DNA of 64,000 nucleotides, taken from contig LJHR01000004.1 of NCBI GenBank assembly GCA_001296005.1, forward strand, positions 124,001-188,000. Direction: 5' to 3'. Below, piece after piece: positions 18,374-30,388 of this stretch. The stretch's first letter is position 1. Each line of letters starts with the position of its first letter. Source of the DNA: an alpha proteobacterium AAP38 (GTDB lineage: Bacteria > Pseudomonadota > Alphaproteobacteria > Azospirillales > Azospirillaceae). The notes beneath the pieces were generated by a model, which made no database searches, had not been told where the DNA came from, and saw only the letters and a list, made by a program, of their open reading frames with translations. Position numbers and translations under genes: made by a program.

Positions 18374-18685
18374 ATGAGCAGCTATAGCTTTGAAACCACG
18401 ATGAAGTTCAAGAATCGTGGCGACATGGAAAAGGCCGAGGACTGGATCAACGCCAACATCAAGGGCCTCTGGGCCCTGGAATTCCTGGGCATGCAGGAAG
18501 AAATGAGCGTGGATACCGGCCTGCGCAGCAATGTGCTGAAGGTCCTGTTCAAGTTCGGCCGCAAGGAGGACTTTGAACGGTTCCGCAACGAATATGTGCT
18601 GGGTAAACCCTCCAGCGCGCCCAACAAGCAGGCGGGTAAGGCACCGGAAAAGCCTAAGGGCTTCTTCGCGCGGCTGTTTAGCTGA
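18374..18685 (+). CDS. Small protein of unknown function
   Basis: The 103-residue soluble protein starts MSSYSFETTMKFKNRGDMEKAEDWI and ends in a basic tail, APEKPKGFFARLFS, whose amphipathic FFARLF end could touch a membrane. AGGGG lies upstream. It follows the tail-anchored protein closely and is probably in the same transcript. The aromatic and charged pattern looks like a ferredoxin-like alpha/beta fold, but no family is assigned. Confidence 0.6.
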   Translation: MSSYSFETTMKFKNRGDMEKAEDWINANIKGLWALEFLGMQEEMSVDTGLRSNVLKVLFKFGRKEDFERFRNEYVLGKPSSAPNKQAGKAPEKPKGFFARLFS

Positions 18686-18694
18686 TCCTCTTAT

Positions 18695-18814
18695 CGTCAT
18701 CCCGGCGAAAGCCGGGAACCAGGGGCCAAGCGCCCGACCTATCGGCGGCGTCTGTTAACTCAGTATCGAACCCTGGTCCTGTGGCCCTGGGTCCCGGCTT
18801 TCGCCGGGATGACG
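18695..18814. repeat. 120-bp element with 30-bp terminal inverted repeats
   Basis: The 30-bp end at 18695-18724 (CGTCATCCCGGCGAAAGCCG...) is repeated inverted at 18785-18814 with one mismatch. The core GTCCCGGCTTTCGCCGGGATGAC is itself palindromic. A degenerate copy is seen at 30238-30260. This is a MITE- or REP-like element found in many alpha- and betaproteobacteria. Confidence 0.8.
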
Positions 18815-18839
18815 AAAATTGCTACTTGAATAGTCACCA

Positions 18840-18879
18840 GAAAAACAACGGTCGGGCGTCCCCCGACACCCGACCGTTG
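18840..18879 (-). terminator. Rho-independent terminator for the DUF2807 gene
   Basis: CAACGGTCGGG (18846-18856) pairs perfectly with CCCGACCGTTG (18869-18879); on the minus strand TTTTTC follows. It lies 26 bases past the stop at 18905. Confidence 0.85.
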
Positions 18880-18904
18880 CTGTTCCGGACTGGCTGGTCG
18901 TGGC

Positions 18905-19696
18905 CTACCCGGAAATCTTCTTGCCATTGACCCGCACGCTGGCCAGCCCGGAAGAGCTGATGCGGCGGTCCTTGGCCTCGCCATCGAAATTGACGGAGCC
19001 GAGGCCGGACACCGACACGTCCAGCAGATCGACCTTGCCGTCATTGAGATCGACATCGCCGACGCCACTGACCCTCACGGAGACGGGGCCATTGACGCCG
19101 GCGACATCGACATTGCCGAAACCGGCGATCCTGATATCTGCGCCCTGTCGCACGGTGCCGATATCAATATCGCCCGCTCCGGCGATGTTCAGGTCCAGCT
19201 TGCCGGCAATATCGCCGGTATGAATGCCGGCGGCCCCCGCCACATCGATGCGGGCGCTGGTCAGCCGGCCGGTCTTGATGTCTGCCGCCGAGCGTATATC
19301 CGCGGTCAGCGCACCATCCAGGTCCCCCACGTCCAGCTTTCCGATCATGTCATCGACATGAATGGACGCCCCCTTGGGCAGGGTGATGGTGATGACGACA
19401 TCATGATCGTCCACGTTCCAGTCACGTTTCTTTTCCGCCGGACGCGACCGTGCAACCACGACACCGCCCTCGCCCGCCCGCGCCGACAGCAGCGGGAACT
19501 CAGCGGGATCGGCATCGATGGTGACGGTCATGCCCTTGGCGGAGGGATCGACGGTCACCTTCACATCCCCGATCACATCACGGACGATCAGCATTGATCC
19601 ATCGAACCGCTGCGGTTCGGATGTTTCCGCCTGTGCGGCCCCCGTCAGGGCGCCAAGGGCGATGCCGGCAAAAAGCATGAAAGCGGATTTACGCAT
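18905..19696 (-). CDS. Exported DUF2807 (GIN head-domain) beta-solenoid protein
   Basis: The 263-residue protein has a signal peptide (MRKSAFMLFAGIALGALTG...AQA) and a body of short Gly/Asp-rich beta repeats (IAGAGDIDIGTVRQGADI, then GFGNVDV, GVGDVDL, GLGSVNF), typical of DUF2807 parallel beta-helices. It lies 102 bases downstream of a paralogue on the same strand, and a terminator follows. It is probably an exported or surface scaffold or binding protein; enzymatic function is unlikely because no conserved catalytic cluster is visible. Confidence 0.8.
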   Translation of the reverse strand: MRKSAFMLFAGIALGALTGAAQAETSEPQRFDGSMLIVRDVIGDVKVTVDPSAKGMTVTIDADPAEFPLLSARAGEGGVVVARSRPAEKKRDWNVDDHDVVITITLPKGASIHVDDMIGKLDVGDLDGALTADIRSAADIKTGRLTSARIDVAGAAGIHTGDIAGKLDLNIAGAGDIDIGTVRQGADIRIAGFGNVDVAGVNGPVSVRVSGVGDVDLNDGKVDLLDVSVSGLGSVNFDGEAKDRRISSSGLASVRVNGKKISG

Positions 19697-19798
19697 GATC
19701 AAAGGCCCCCCACGGCCCAGGTTGTGGGCAAAACTTCCCCGTTTCCCGCCACCGTCTGCGGCGGGATGGCTCAATCACTGCGAGATAGAAAGGCGACC

Positions 19799-20569
19799 TT
19801 AACTGCTCCGGCCCGTCACGCGGACATTGCCGGAACCGGACTGATCGATACTCTGATTGCGGGCAACACCGTCCAGCAGCAGCGAGCCGGAACCGTTAAT
19901 CTCCACCGCCAGCGGATCGGCAACGCCGGACTGGATACGGATATCGCCGGACCCGTTGATCTCGGCATTGATGGGGCCATTGGCATGGGCCAGCGTGATC
20001 TCGCCCGACCCGTTGATCTCCAGCGCCGTCTTGCCGCTGGTACGCCCCGTGATGACGGAGCCGCTGCCATTGATCTCCACCTCGATATCGCGATCGACAT
20101 CGCCCAGCTTCACATCGCCCGACCCGTCGATGCCGATGCTGGCCGTGGACACCCGGCCCACGCTCAGCGTGCCGGAATTCATACCGTCAACGGACAGGGC
20201 ACCGCGCAGGTCGCCGACCGTCCCCTCCCCCGTAAAGCCATCAATCTCCAGCTTGGTGCCGGCGGGAACGGTCAGGGTGACGGTGATCCAGTCATCCTTA
20301 TCGCGCCAGCGGCGGTCACGCGGGCTGTCCTTCTGATGGATGACCAGATCGTCGCCTTCCTTCTTCACCTCAACCAGCTGTACCCAGCGGTCGGGGCCGG
20401 TGACGCTGGCCGTCACCTTGGAGGCGCCGGCATCCACCTTCACCTCCAGCCGGCCCACGACATCCTGCACCGTAACCTCACGGGCGGCATAATCCTGCGG
20501 CCCGAACGCCAGCGCCGGCAGGGCCGTCAGGGTCAGGGCAGAGGCGAACAGGGCGGCTTTCAGCGACAT
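19799..20569 (-). CDS. Exported DUF2807 (GIN head-domain) beta-solenoid protein, paralogue
   Basis: The 256-residue protein has a signal peptide (MSLKAALFASALTLTALPALA) and at least four EINGSG repeats alongside IDGSGDVKLG and QSGSGNVRV, the hallmark of the DUF2807 solenoid. Its N-terminal domain (VQDVVGRLEVKVDAG) resembles that of the downstream paralogue (VRDVIGDVKVTVD), so the two arose by duplication. They probably share a transcript. Confidence 0.82.
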   Translation of the reverse strand: MSLKAALFASALTLTALPALAFGPQDYAAREVTVQDVVGRLEVKVDAGASKVTASVTGPDRWVQLVEVKKEGDDLVIHQKDSPRDRRWRDKDDWITVTLTVPAGTKLEIDGFTGEGTVGDLRGALSVDGMNSGTLSVGRVSTASIGIDGSGDVKLGDVDRDIEVEINGSGSVITGRTSGKTALEINGSGEITLAHANGPINAEINGSGDIRIQSGVADPLAVEINGSGSLLLDGVARNQSIDQSGSGNVRVTGRSS

Positions 20570-20805
20570 GATGGTCAGGCTCCGATTTGATCGGTTGGTT
20601 CTGACCTGAATACAGCAACGCCCGTGCCAACCCGGAAAAGGGCGGGAATGCGTGGGAAGGAGACTTCAGCGATACAGAATGCCGCGACGAAGTGGCGGGA
20701 ATGGCGATGAGAGGTGGCGACAATGGCCATTGCACCTCTCTCCACACACCGACCCCTTTCGCCGGGATAACGTGGAGAGAGGGCGATGAAAACAGATCAC
20801 CCTGC
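20570..20805. repeat. Intergenic stretch with an 11-bp inverted repeat
   Basis: No gene is visible in these 236 bases. CCTCTCTCCAC (20735-20745) pairs with GTGGAGAGAGG (20772-20782) around a fragment reading TCGCCGGGATAACG, a degenerate relative of the inverted-repeat element at 18695. It lacks a T run, so it is not a clear terminator. Confidence 0.55.
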
Positions 20806-22158
20806 TCACCCAATCGCCCCCTTGAACCAGCCCACCAGTTCCTCGACCTTCACGGCAACTTGCGTACCGGCCACCATATCCTTCACCAGGACCTCGCCCT
20901 TGGCCTTCTCATCGCTGCCCATGATGACCGCATAACGGATGCCGGCCTTGTCGGCATATTTGAACTGCTTGGCCGGCTTGTCAGGCGACAGGTAGATCTC
21001 GGTATTCACCCCGCCCTGGCGCAGGGCGGCACCGATGGCGAGATAGTCGTTCAGCAGGCTGGGATCGAACTGCGTGACCAGGGCCTGCACGGAACTGTCG
21101 CCATCCTTGACGATCCCGGCCTGTTCCAGCGCATAGAACAGGCGCGTCAGGCCGATGGAGATGCCCACGCCCGGCAGCTTCGACTTGGTGTAAAGCCCGG
21201 CCAGATTCTCATACCGCCCGCCGGAGCAGACGGAACCCAGCGACCGGTGATCGGTCAGGAACGTCTCATAGACGGTACCGGTGTAGTAATCCAGGCCACG
21301 GGCAATGGCCAGATTGATGCGCCAATGCGTCTCCGGCACGCCGAACGCGATCAGGGCGGCCACCACCTGACGCAGCTCCTCCACCCCTTCCTTGAACAGG
21401 TCATTGTCCAGGCCCAGACGGTCCAGATGGGCCAGCGTGTCCGCCGACGATCCGCTGAACCCGATCATGTCCAGCACGCTGGCAGCCTGCGCCGCAGACA
21501 GGGCAATCCCGTCTGCCGTCAGCAGGTTCAGAACATCCTCGCGCGACAGCTTGTCCAGCTTGTCCACCTGCCGCAGCACCAGGATGCGGATGCCGGGGTC
21601 GGTCACCCCCAACGCCTCGAACATTCCCAGCAGGATCTTGCGGTTGTTGAAGTTGATCTGGAACGGCCCGACATTCAGTTCCGTGAACACGGAATAGATC
21701 ACGGCGGGCATTTCCGCGTCATAGGCGACGGGCAGGCTGTCCTTGCCGATCACGTCGATATCGCACTGATAGAATTCGCGGTACCGGCCCTTCTGCGCCC
21801 GCTCGCCGCGATAGACGCGCTGCATCTGATAGCGGCGAAAGGGGAAGGCCAATTCGCGCTCATACTGCGCGACATAGCGGGCCGTGGGCACCGTCAGGTC
21901 GAAGCGCATGGCCAGATCGGGCTTGTGCCCCTGTTCGATGGCGCCCGTCGACTGCACGAAATAGACCTGCTTTTCCGTCTCCCCGCCCGACTTGGACAGA
22001 AGCACGTCCGCCACTTCGAATACCGGCGTCTCCAGCGGGATAAAGCCGAACCGTTCGTAATTGCGGCGGATCGTGTCCAGCATGCGCTGGAAAGTGACCT
22101 GACGGCGCGGCAACAATTCCATGGTGCCGGCGGGGGTGCGGGGGGTGATCAGGGCCAT
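20806..22158 (-). CDS. hisS: Histidyl-tRNA synthetase
   Basis: HisRS charges tRNA-His with histidine. The 450-residue class II synthetase shows [13 protein letters not shown], the histidine-binding and motif 2 region ([44 protein letters not shown]), and the HisRS signature [15 protein letters not shown] with [11 protein letters not shown]. The C-terminal domain is an anticodon-binding alpha/beta fold. The start at 22158 gives [11 protein letters not shown]; an in-frame ATG ten codons upstream is less likely. Confidence 0.93.
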   Translation of the reverse strand: MALITPRTPAGTMELLPRRQVTFQRMLDTIRRNYERFGFIPLETPVFEVADVLLSKSGGETEKQVYFVQSTGAIEQGHKPDLAMRFDLTVPTARYVAQYERELAFPFRRYQMQRVYRGERAQKGRYREFYQCDIDVIGKDSLPVAYDAEMPAVIYSVFTELNVGPFQINFNNRKILLGMFEALGVTDPGIRILVLRQVDKLDKLSREDVLNLLTADGIALSAAQAASVLDMIGFSGSSADTLAHLDRLGLDNDLFKEGVEELRQVVAALIAFGVPETHWRINLAIARGLDYYTGTVYETFLTDHRSLGSVCSGGRYENLAGLYTKSKLPGVGISIGLTRLFYALEQAGIVKDGDSSVQALVTQFDPSLLNDYLAIGAALRQGGVNTEIYLSPDKPAKQFKYADKAGIRYAVIMGSDEKAKGEVLVKDMVAGTQVAVKVEELVGWFKGAIG

Positions 22159-22264
22159 GTCGGTCGGTTCCGGACGGGATTTCAACAATCTGTCCAGCCT
22201 TTTACCGGTCCGCCGCGCCGCCCGCCAGCCTCATCGGCGGCAGGGGCGCCATGCCCGAACATCC

Positions 22265-22666
22265 TCAAGCACAGGCGCTGGCCGGGCTTTGCACCAGCCA
22301 GCGAAGGGCCGAGGCCTCGTCCTTGAAGGCACGATGCTTGGCACCCGGATAGAAACTGGCCAAGATGACCAGGAAGCGGGGGTAATTGTCTGGCAGAAGA
22401 TAGGCGCAGCGCACGCTCTGCTGGTTCGTCAGGGTCCAGGGCGCATGCCGGCGCAGATCGCGGATCATGCCCCAATCGACGGACCCCGTGAACCGGCGGA
22501 TATCCACCAGGACACGGTTGTCTGGCCGCAGCAGCCGATCCTCCACCGCCAGTTCCATGGCCATCTCGATATCCGTCGGCGGCACATCACCTGCCAAGAG
22601 GAAACAGAGAAACCGCTCGCTCAACGCGATGGAGATGTAGCCTGATCGGTGACCTACGGAGAACAT
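22265..22666 (-). CDS. Short alpha/beta protein, paralogue 1 of a tandem pair (STAS-like)
   Basis: The 133-residue protein begins MFSVGHRSGYISIALSERFL and includes NRVLVDIRRFTGSVDWGMI. It aligns through its length with the neighbour at 22796-23200: MFSVG, VDIRRF.G..DWG, CAYLL and a C-terminal RAFKDE.-A-WL. The pattern resembles stand-alone STAS/SpoIIAA-like proteins (VLVDLR at the strand before the loop), but this is weak. It is monocistronic, with an AT-rich promoter-like region upstream (TATAAT at 22746-22751, minus strand). Function is unknown. Confidence 0.6.
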   Translation of the reverse strand: MFSVGHRSGYISIALSERFLCFLLAGDVPPTDIEMAMELAVEDRLLRPDNRVLVDIRRFTGSVDWGMIRDLRRHAPWTLTNQQSVRCAYLLPDNYPRFLVILASFYPGAKHRAFKDEASALRWLVQSPASACA

Positions 22667-22795
22667 GCCAGGGCAATCTGCTGACCGGAAAAGCGGCGCG
22701 CACTATGACTTCCACCACCCAATACGTCAATAACGGCGTGGATAAATTATACGATCATTCCTGAAACTCGCTTCGGATTTCCGACGAGTCAATTG

Positions 22796-23200
22796 TCACG
22801 CGGCCAGATTCCGTGGCAGGAGCGGATCACCCCGCAGCCAGGCGCGGGCTGTCCTCTCATCCCGAAAGGCATTATGATGGGCGCGGGGATAATGACAGGC
22901 TGTAACAGCCATCAGGGCCAAACCCTCCTCCCGCAACAGATAAGCCAGCTTCGTGCCCGCCCCATGCACCCAGGGGGCATACCGACCCATGCGGCGGACA
23001 ACGCCCCAGTCAATAACACCGACAAATCGGCGCAGATCAATCAGAACGGACCGGCAGCCACGGTAGATGCCCAATTCATGCCCGATCTCAATGGCCAGAT
23101 CGACATCGGCCGGCATCACTTCACCCGTGACAAGCAGGGCGATGACATCGTTCTGTCTTGAGACAGTAATAAATCCTGCACGAAAGCCGACAGAAAACAT
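22796..23200 (-). CDS. Short alpha/beta protein, paralogue 2 of a tandem pair (STAS-like)
   Basis: The 134-residue protein starts MFSVGFRAGFITVSRQ and contains CRSVLIDLRRFVGVIDWGVV and HHNAFRDERTARAWL. The ATG at 23200 is preferred to an in-frame GTG two codons earlier because it matches the paralogue's MFSVG start. The upstream DNA shares a motif with the upstream DNA of the other copy (ATAATTTATCC versus ATAATATATTACC on the minus strand), so the duplication included the promoter. No enzyme signature is visible. Confidence 0.6.
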   Translation of the reverse strand: MFSVGFRAGFITVSRQNDVIALLVTGEVMPADVDLAIEIGHELGIYRGCRSVLIDLRRFVGVIDWGVVRRMGRYAPWVHGAGTKLAYLLREEGLALMAVTACHYPRAHHNAFRDERTARAWLRGDPLLPRNLAA

Positions 23201-23317
23201 CAACACAGTCCCGCGTCATCCGAAAGCATCGGGAGGATTGCTCAGACCAGCCAATTTGTCAAAGTTAGCGGTAATATATTATGCGCATTGCTGCCGTGAG
23301 ACATCAGGGACCCCTGA

Positions 23318-23845
23318 TCAATGGCACTGCCCGACCGACCCCTCACCGCACAGCCGGCCATCGGCCCAACGGGCACCCGCCAGGTCGGCATTGCGCAGGT
23401 CGGCCCCATCCAGCTTGGCCCCTGTCAGGTCCGCCCCCTTCATGACGGCGCCCACCAGCTTGGCATTACGCAGATCGGCATTCTTCAGGCTGGCCCCGGA
23501 CAGGTCGGCGCGCGTCAGGTCCGCCTCGATCAGGCGGGCACCATCCATCACCACCCGGTCCAGCCGCGCCGACAGGAACTTGGCGCGATAGGCATCGGCA
23601 CCGGTCAGGGTCGCCCCCGACAGGTCGCTGCGCTGGAACGTCGCCTCGCGTAGCATGGCATGGGACAGCGACACGGATTTCAGATCACGCCCATCCATGT
23701 AGCAGCGGCGCCAGTTGACACCATCGGCGGCGGCATCGGTACAGGCGGCCATGGCCCCACCGGCGCCAACCACCAGGGCGATCAGCAGGCCGGTCAGATG
23801 TTTCAGGGTGGCGGCGAGTACAGGTGGCGGGTTGGTCTTGTTCAT
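23318..23845 (-). CDS. Exported pentapeptide-repeat protein
   Basis: The 175-residue protein has a signal peptide (about 1-33, ending AMAAC) and tandem A(D/N)LXX pentapeptides from about residue 70: ATFQRSDLSGATLTGADAY, then RADLSGASLKNADLRNAKL. These form a right-handed quadrilateral beta-helix. The Cys pair (ACTDA near 34; LCGEG near the end) may form a disulphide. It is divergent from the histidine kinase at 24011. The family has no single function; the exported form is probably structural. Confidence 0.75.
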   Translation of the reverse strand: MNKTNPPPVLAATLKHLTGLLIALVVGAGGAMAACTDAAADGVNWRRCYMDGRDLKSVSLSHAMLREATFQRSDLSGATLTGADAYRAKFLSARLDRVVMDGARLIEADLTRADLSGASLKNADLRNAKLVGAVMKGADLTGAKLDGADLRNADLAGARWADGRLCGEGSVGQCH

Positions 23846-24010
23846 GCCATGAAAATAAGCAGCGCCCCCGGCCTGCGCAACCGGCGGCCCGGAAAATGGT
23901 GTATTTTCTGTAAATGGATGGCGGTACCGGCGTTCGCGCCGATTGCAACGCCGCCGCGACTGTCGCAAAGTCACAGGCAGGAAACGTCTTTTGCGGGATA
24001 GTGCGGAAAT

Positions 24011-26197
24011 ATGGCCGTGCAGCGTTATTTGGGCCATTCCGGTATGATGCGCTGGTTCTGGGCGCCTCTTGTCGCGACATTGATCCTTTCATCCCTGTGG
24101 GTCGGCCTGTCCGCCGCCCTGACCCAACGTCCGCTGGCCGTGGATGGCGTGCTGGATCTGCGCGGCTGGGATTTCCGCCATGACGGGCAGATTTTCCTGG
24201 AAGGCGACTGGCAGTTTTGGCGCGACCGTCTGGTCAATCCGGCGGAGATCACCGACGGCTCCGCCCCGCCGCCCGCCCTGCTGGACGTGCCCGGCCGCTG
24301 GACCAGCCAGAAGGTGAATGGCGTACCGCTGAATGCCGAAGGTATCGGCACCTATCACCTGCGCGTGCTGCTGCCCAAGGATGCGCCGCCCCTTGCCATG
24401 CGCCATAATCAGCGGTTTGTGGCCTGGAACGTCCTGGTCAATGGCGAGCGCTCCGTCTATGCCGGCAATGTCGGCACCGACGCCGACAGCACCGACAGCG
24501 CGGGGCAGAAGGCCATCTCCGCCGTCGGCCCCATCGATGGGGTGCTGGACATCACGGTGCAGGTAGCGGCCTTTGGCGGCTATGGCGGCATTCCGCGCGC
24601 CCTGTTGCTGGGTGATGCCGACAGCATGTATGGCGACTGGCAGCAGGAACTGGCCTTCCGCACGGCCTTCCTGTCGGTCTGCCTGTCCATCGGCGTTTTG
24701 TACCTGATCCTCTATGTCCTGCGCCCACGTGACCGGGAATGTCTGGTCTTTGCCGTCATGTCGGTGGCCATCGCCCTGGTGCAACTGACCTCCAACACGC
24801 CCTTGGGCAGCGAGGTGCTGTATTCCCTGCCGGGGCAGCTGCTGGGTTTCCTCAACAATGTGATGTTCCCCTTCGTCTGGCTCTCCTGTCTGGCCAGTGC
24901 GGCCCTGCTGTTCCCCGGCTCCTTGCGCAAGGGTCTGGCCTGGCCTTCCTTCCTGTTCATTCTGGCAGTGCCGGTGGCCAGCCTCTGGACCCTGCAATTC
25001 CCCTGGCTTCTGACCTGGACGGCCACCATCGGCCTGATCCTGGCCCTGATGACCCTGATCGCCGCCACGGGCACGGCGGCAAAGCAGCGGCAGCCGCTGG
25101 CCCTGCCCATGGCCATCGCCTGGACCGTGCTGGGAGTTTCCAATCTGGCCTTGGTCCACCGCGTCGGCTTCACCGGCATCATGGAGGCCGGGTACTGCTT
25201 CATGCTGTTCCTGCAGGCGGCCCTACTGATCGACCGGCTGCGCCACATGCTGGATCAGGCCAAACAGTCGAACGCCCGTCTGGCCGCCCTGAATGGCGCG
25301 CTGGAGGATCAGGTCGCCGACCGGACAAAGCATCTGTCGGAAACCGTTGACCGGCTGCAACTGGCGCAGGATCGGCTGGTCCAGTCGGAAAAGCTGGCCA
25401 GCCTGGGCCGCCTTGTCGCTGGCGTCGCGCATGAGGTGAACACCCCCGTCGGCACCGCGCTGACCACCGCCACCCATCTGGCACAGCAGGTGGAAGCAGC
25501 CGAGGAGGCGATGGCCGCCGGCACCATGACGCGCCGGCAGCTTGCTGATTTCCTGACGGAGGTGAAGGAGGCGGCGAACCTGCTGACCACCACTGTCGAA
25601 CGCACCGCCGCCGTGGTGCAGAGCTTCAAGCAGATCGCCACCGAACGTTCGGATGAAACCCGCCGCCGCCTGGACCTGCACGACCTGCTGATGGAACTGC
25701 GCCCCGCGATGGAGGTGCGGACCGATGCGCCGCATGTGCGCTTCGTGATGGAAAGCAAGCCGGGTCTGGTGCTGGAAACCAATGGCGGCGCCCTGACCCA
25801 GGTGCTGGGCCAGCTTCTGTCCAACTGCATGGACCATGCCTTCCCCTGCGCACGCCCCGGCATGATCCGCGTGGCGGCCAGCCTGACGCCCGATGGCGCC
25901 GTCGATCTGCTGGTAGAGGATGATGGCGTCGGTATTGATCCCGATATCCGCCCCCGCCTGTTTGAACCCTTCACCACTACGGGCCGCGCCGATGGGCGCA
26001 CGGGCCTGGGCCTGCACATGGTCTATACGCTGGTGGCCGGCCCCCTGGGCGGCACCATATCGGTGACCGACCGCCCGGATGGCGGCACGCTGGTGCAGGT
26101 GCGCCTACCCGCCACCCCCCGGACGGAGGCAGAGGCAGCCTCCCCTCCCCCCATCCCCAGCGTGGGCGCTGCCGGCATGTCAGCCATCATCACATAA
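24011..26197 (+). CDS. Sensor histidine kinase with 7TM-DISM region
   Basis: The 728-residue protein has a first helix (about 14-36), a periplasmic galactose-binding-like domain (about 50-200), seven membrane helices (about 217-405), a coiled coil (416-455), a dimerisation domain with phosphoacceptor His474 in GVAHEVNTPVG, and an ATPase domain (N box QLLSNCMDHAF, G1 VEDDGVGID, G2 GLGLHMVY). Its kinase core is closely related to that of the protein at 41496-46721. No response regulator lies nearby, so it is an orphan. It would phosphorylate a partner elsewhere after sensing an unknown ligand. The gene's stop overlaps the metH palindrome. Confidence 0.88.
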   Translation: MAVQRYLGHSGMMRWFWAPLVATLILSSLWVGLSAALTQRPLAVDGVLDLRGWDFRHDGQIFLEGDWQFWRDRLVNPAEITDGSAPPPALLDVPGRWTSQKVNGVPLNAEGIGTYHLRVLLPKDAPPLAMRHNQRFVAWNVLVNGERSVYAGNVGTDADSTDSAGQKAISAVGPIDGVLDITVQVAAFGGYGGIPRALLLGDADSMYGDWQQELAFRTAFLSVCLSIGVLYLILYVLRPRDRECLVFAVMSVAIALVQLTSNTPLGSEVLYSLPGQLLGFLNNVMFPFVWLSCLASAALLFPGSLRKGLAWPSFLFILAVPVASLWTLQFPWLLTWTATIGLILALMTLIAATGTAAKQRQPLALPMAIAWTVLGVSNLALVHRVGFTGIMEAGYCFMLFLQAALLIDRLRHMLDQAKQSNARLAALNGALEDQVADRTKHLSETVDRLQLAQDRLVQSEKLASLGRLVAGVAHEVNTPVGTALTTATHLAQQVEAAEEAMAAGTMTRRQLADFLTEVKEAANLLTTTVERTAAVVQSFKQIATERSDETRRRLDLHDLLMELRPAMEVRTDAPHVRFVMESKPGLVLETNGGALTQVLGQLLSNCMDHAFPCARPGMIRVAASLTPDGAVDLLVEDDGVGIDPDIRPRLFEPFTTTGRADGRTGLGLHMVYTLVAGPLGGTISVTDRPDGGTLVQVRLPATPRTEAEAASPPPIPSVGAAGMSAIIT

Positions 26198-26210
26198 AGA
26201 TATCTTTATG
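26193..26210. promoter_or_regulatory. Perfect 18-bp palindrome upstream of metH, probable operator
   Basis: CATAAAGATATCTTTATG is a perfect palindrome 93 bases upstream of the metH N-terminal gene. Such sites occur before methionine-cycle genes in alphaproteobacteria and are attributed to an ArsR-family SAH-responsive regulator (SahR type); that attribution is from memory. The palindrome overlaps the TAA of the upstream kinase gene. No ArsR gene is in the window. Confidence 0.55.
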
Positions 26211-26303
26211 TTTGCATGGGTGATGCCCCGGCGGTAGAACCAATGCCAGGGGTGCTGCGCCTGCGCCCGCCGGTTTGGGTGTTGCATGATGGAGGGCTTT
26301 AAG

Positions 26304-27371
26304 ATGACCAGGGCTGAACGGCTGTCCCGGCTGCGCGACATTGCGCGCCAGCGTATCCTGGTGATCGACGGCGCCATGGGCACCATGATCCAGCGGCATA
26401 ATCTGCAAGAGGAAGATTACCGCGGCACGCGCTTTGCCGACTGGGCCCATGATGTGAAGGGCAATAACGACCTTCTGTCGGTGACCCAGCCCAAGATCAT
26501 CTATGACATCCATGCCCAGTATTTGGATGCCGGCGCCGACATCATCGAAACCAACACCTTCAATTCCACCAGCATTTCACTGGCCGATTACGGCATGGAA
26601 AAGCTGGCCTACGAGCTGAATTTCGAAGGCGCCAAGCTGGCACGCCAGGCCGCCGACGTGGCAGAGGCCGCCGACCCGACCCAGCCGCGCTATGTCGCCG
26701 GTGCCCTTGGCCCCACCAACCGCACGGCCAGCATCAGCCCCGTGGTCACCGACCCCGGCTTCCGCAATGTCGATTTTGATGAGCTGCGTCTGGCCTATAA
26801 GGAACAGACGGCGGGCCTGATCGATGGCGGGTCCGACCTTCTCATGGTCGAAACCATATTCGACACGCTGAACGCCAAGGCCGCCCTGTTCGCGATTGAG
26901 GAAGTGCTGGAGGAAAAGGGCCTGGACCTGCCCGTCCTGATCTCCGGCACCATCACCGACCGTTCGGGCCGCACCCTGTCCGGGCAGACGACGGAGGCAT
27001 TCTGGAATAGCCTGCGCCATGTGAAGCCCTTCTCCGTGGGCCTGAACTGCGCGCTGGGTGCCGATCTGATGCGCCCCTATATCCAGGAACTGTCGCGCAT
27101 CGCCGACGTCTTCGTCTCCGCCTACCCCAATGCCGGCCTGCCCAACGAGTTCGGGCAGTATGACGAAAAGCCCGAACATATGGCGTCCGACCTTCAAGGC
27201 TGGGCCAAGGATGGGCTGGTCAACATCGTCGGCGGCTGCTGCGGCTCCACGCCCGACCATATCCGGGCCATCGCGCAATCGGTAAAGGGCCTGCCGCCGC
27301 GTGAGCCGGCGAACCCTGAACGCTCCATGCGCCTGTCGGGCCTGGAGCCGTTTACGATGCCGGCCTTCTGA
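26304..27371 (+). CDS. metH: Methionine synthase, homocysteine-binding subunit (split MetH)
   Basis: The 355-residue protein corresponds to the N-terminal homocysteine S-methyltransferase domain of MetH. The zinc ligands are Cys249 (GLNCALGA) and Cys312/Cys313 ([11 protein letters not shown]), and the start region has [25 protein letters not shown] sits 8 nt upstream of the ATG at 26304. The remaining MetH domains are encoded 53 bases downstream as a separate gene, so the enzyme is a two-subunit methionine synthase. The stop is at 27369-27371, not a frameshift: the two halves have different frames, separate start signals and a spacer. Confidence 0.9.
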   Translation: MTRAERLSRLRDIARQRILVIDGAMGTMIQRHNLQEEDYRGTRFADWAHDVKGNNDLLSVTQPKIIYDIHAQYLDAGADIIETNTFNSTSISLADYGMEKLAYELNFEGAKLARQAADVAEAADPTQPRYVAGALGPTNRTASISPVVTDPGFRNVDFDELRLAYKEQTAGLIDGGSDLLMVETIFDTLNAKAALFAIEEVLEEKGLDLPVLISGTITDRSGRTLSGQTTEAFWNSLRHVKPFSVGLNCALGADLMRPYIQELSRIADVFVSAYPNAGLPNEFGQYDEKPEHMASDLQGWAKDGLVNIVGGCCGSTPDHIRAIAQSVKGLPPREPANPERSMRLSGLEPFTMPAF

Positions 27372-27424
27372 TCCATCCTTCCGTCCCCGCCCCTGCCCTT
27401 CCCTTTCAGCGACAGAGCCAAATC

Positions 27425-30106
<2,682 letters not shown>

Positions 30107-30388
30107 AGCTCCCCACGGCACCACTTTCCGCTCCTCGCCCACGAAAGTGGGAGAGGGAGGGGCCCGTCGGCGCCCGCCGACGGGAGGGTGAGGGAACCCC
30201 GCCCCCCAACCTCCCACGCCCTCCGCCACTACCAACCGTCATCCCCTTGATAAGCCGGGACCCAGCGTCAGGCGCGATCAGCGCCGACATGGCTCCTGTC
30301 CCCGTCCGCACGCCCCATCCGCCCCGGACCTTGTCCTTCACCTCGCAAGATGCCATATTGCATAGCGCAATTTGCGGAGGGGCAGACC
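30107..30388. repeat. Intergenic stretch with a half-copy of the GC-rich repeat
   Basis: From 30131 to 30194 lies CTCCTCGCCCACGAAAGTGG followed by GAGAGGGAGGGGCCCG, an internal palindrome (GTCGGCG/CGCCGAC) and GGGAGGGTGAGGG, the same family as at 14356-14490. A degenerate copy of the CGTCATCCC...CCGGGACCC element follows at 30238-30260. No gene is seen before the antitoxin. Confidence 0.7.

Noticed and set aside
26198-26303. SAM, SAH or cobalamin riboswitch before metH
   Set aside because: No cobalamin box (GCCACTG) or SAM/SAH consensus could be recognised in the leader.
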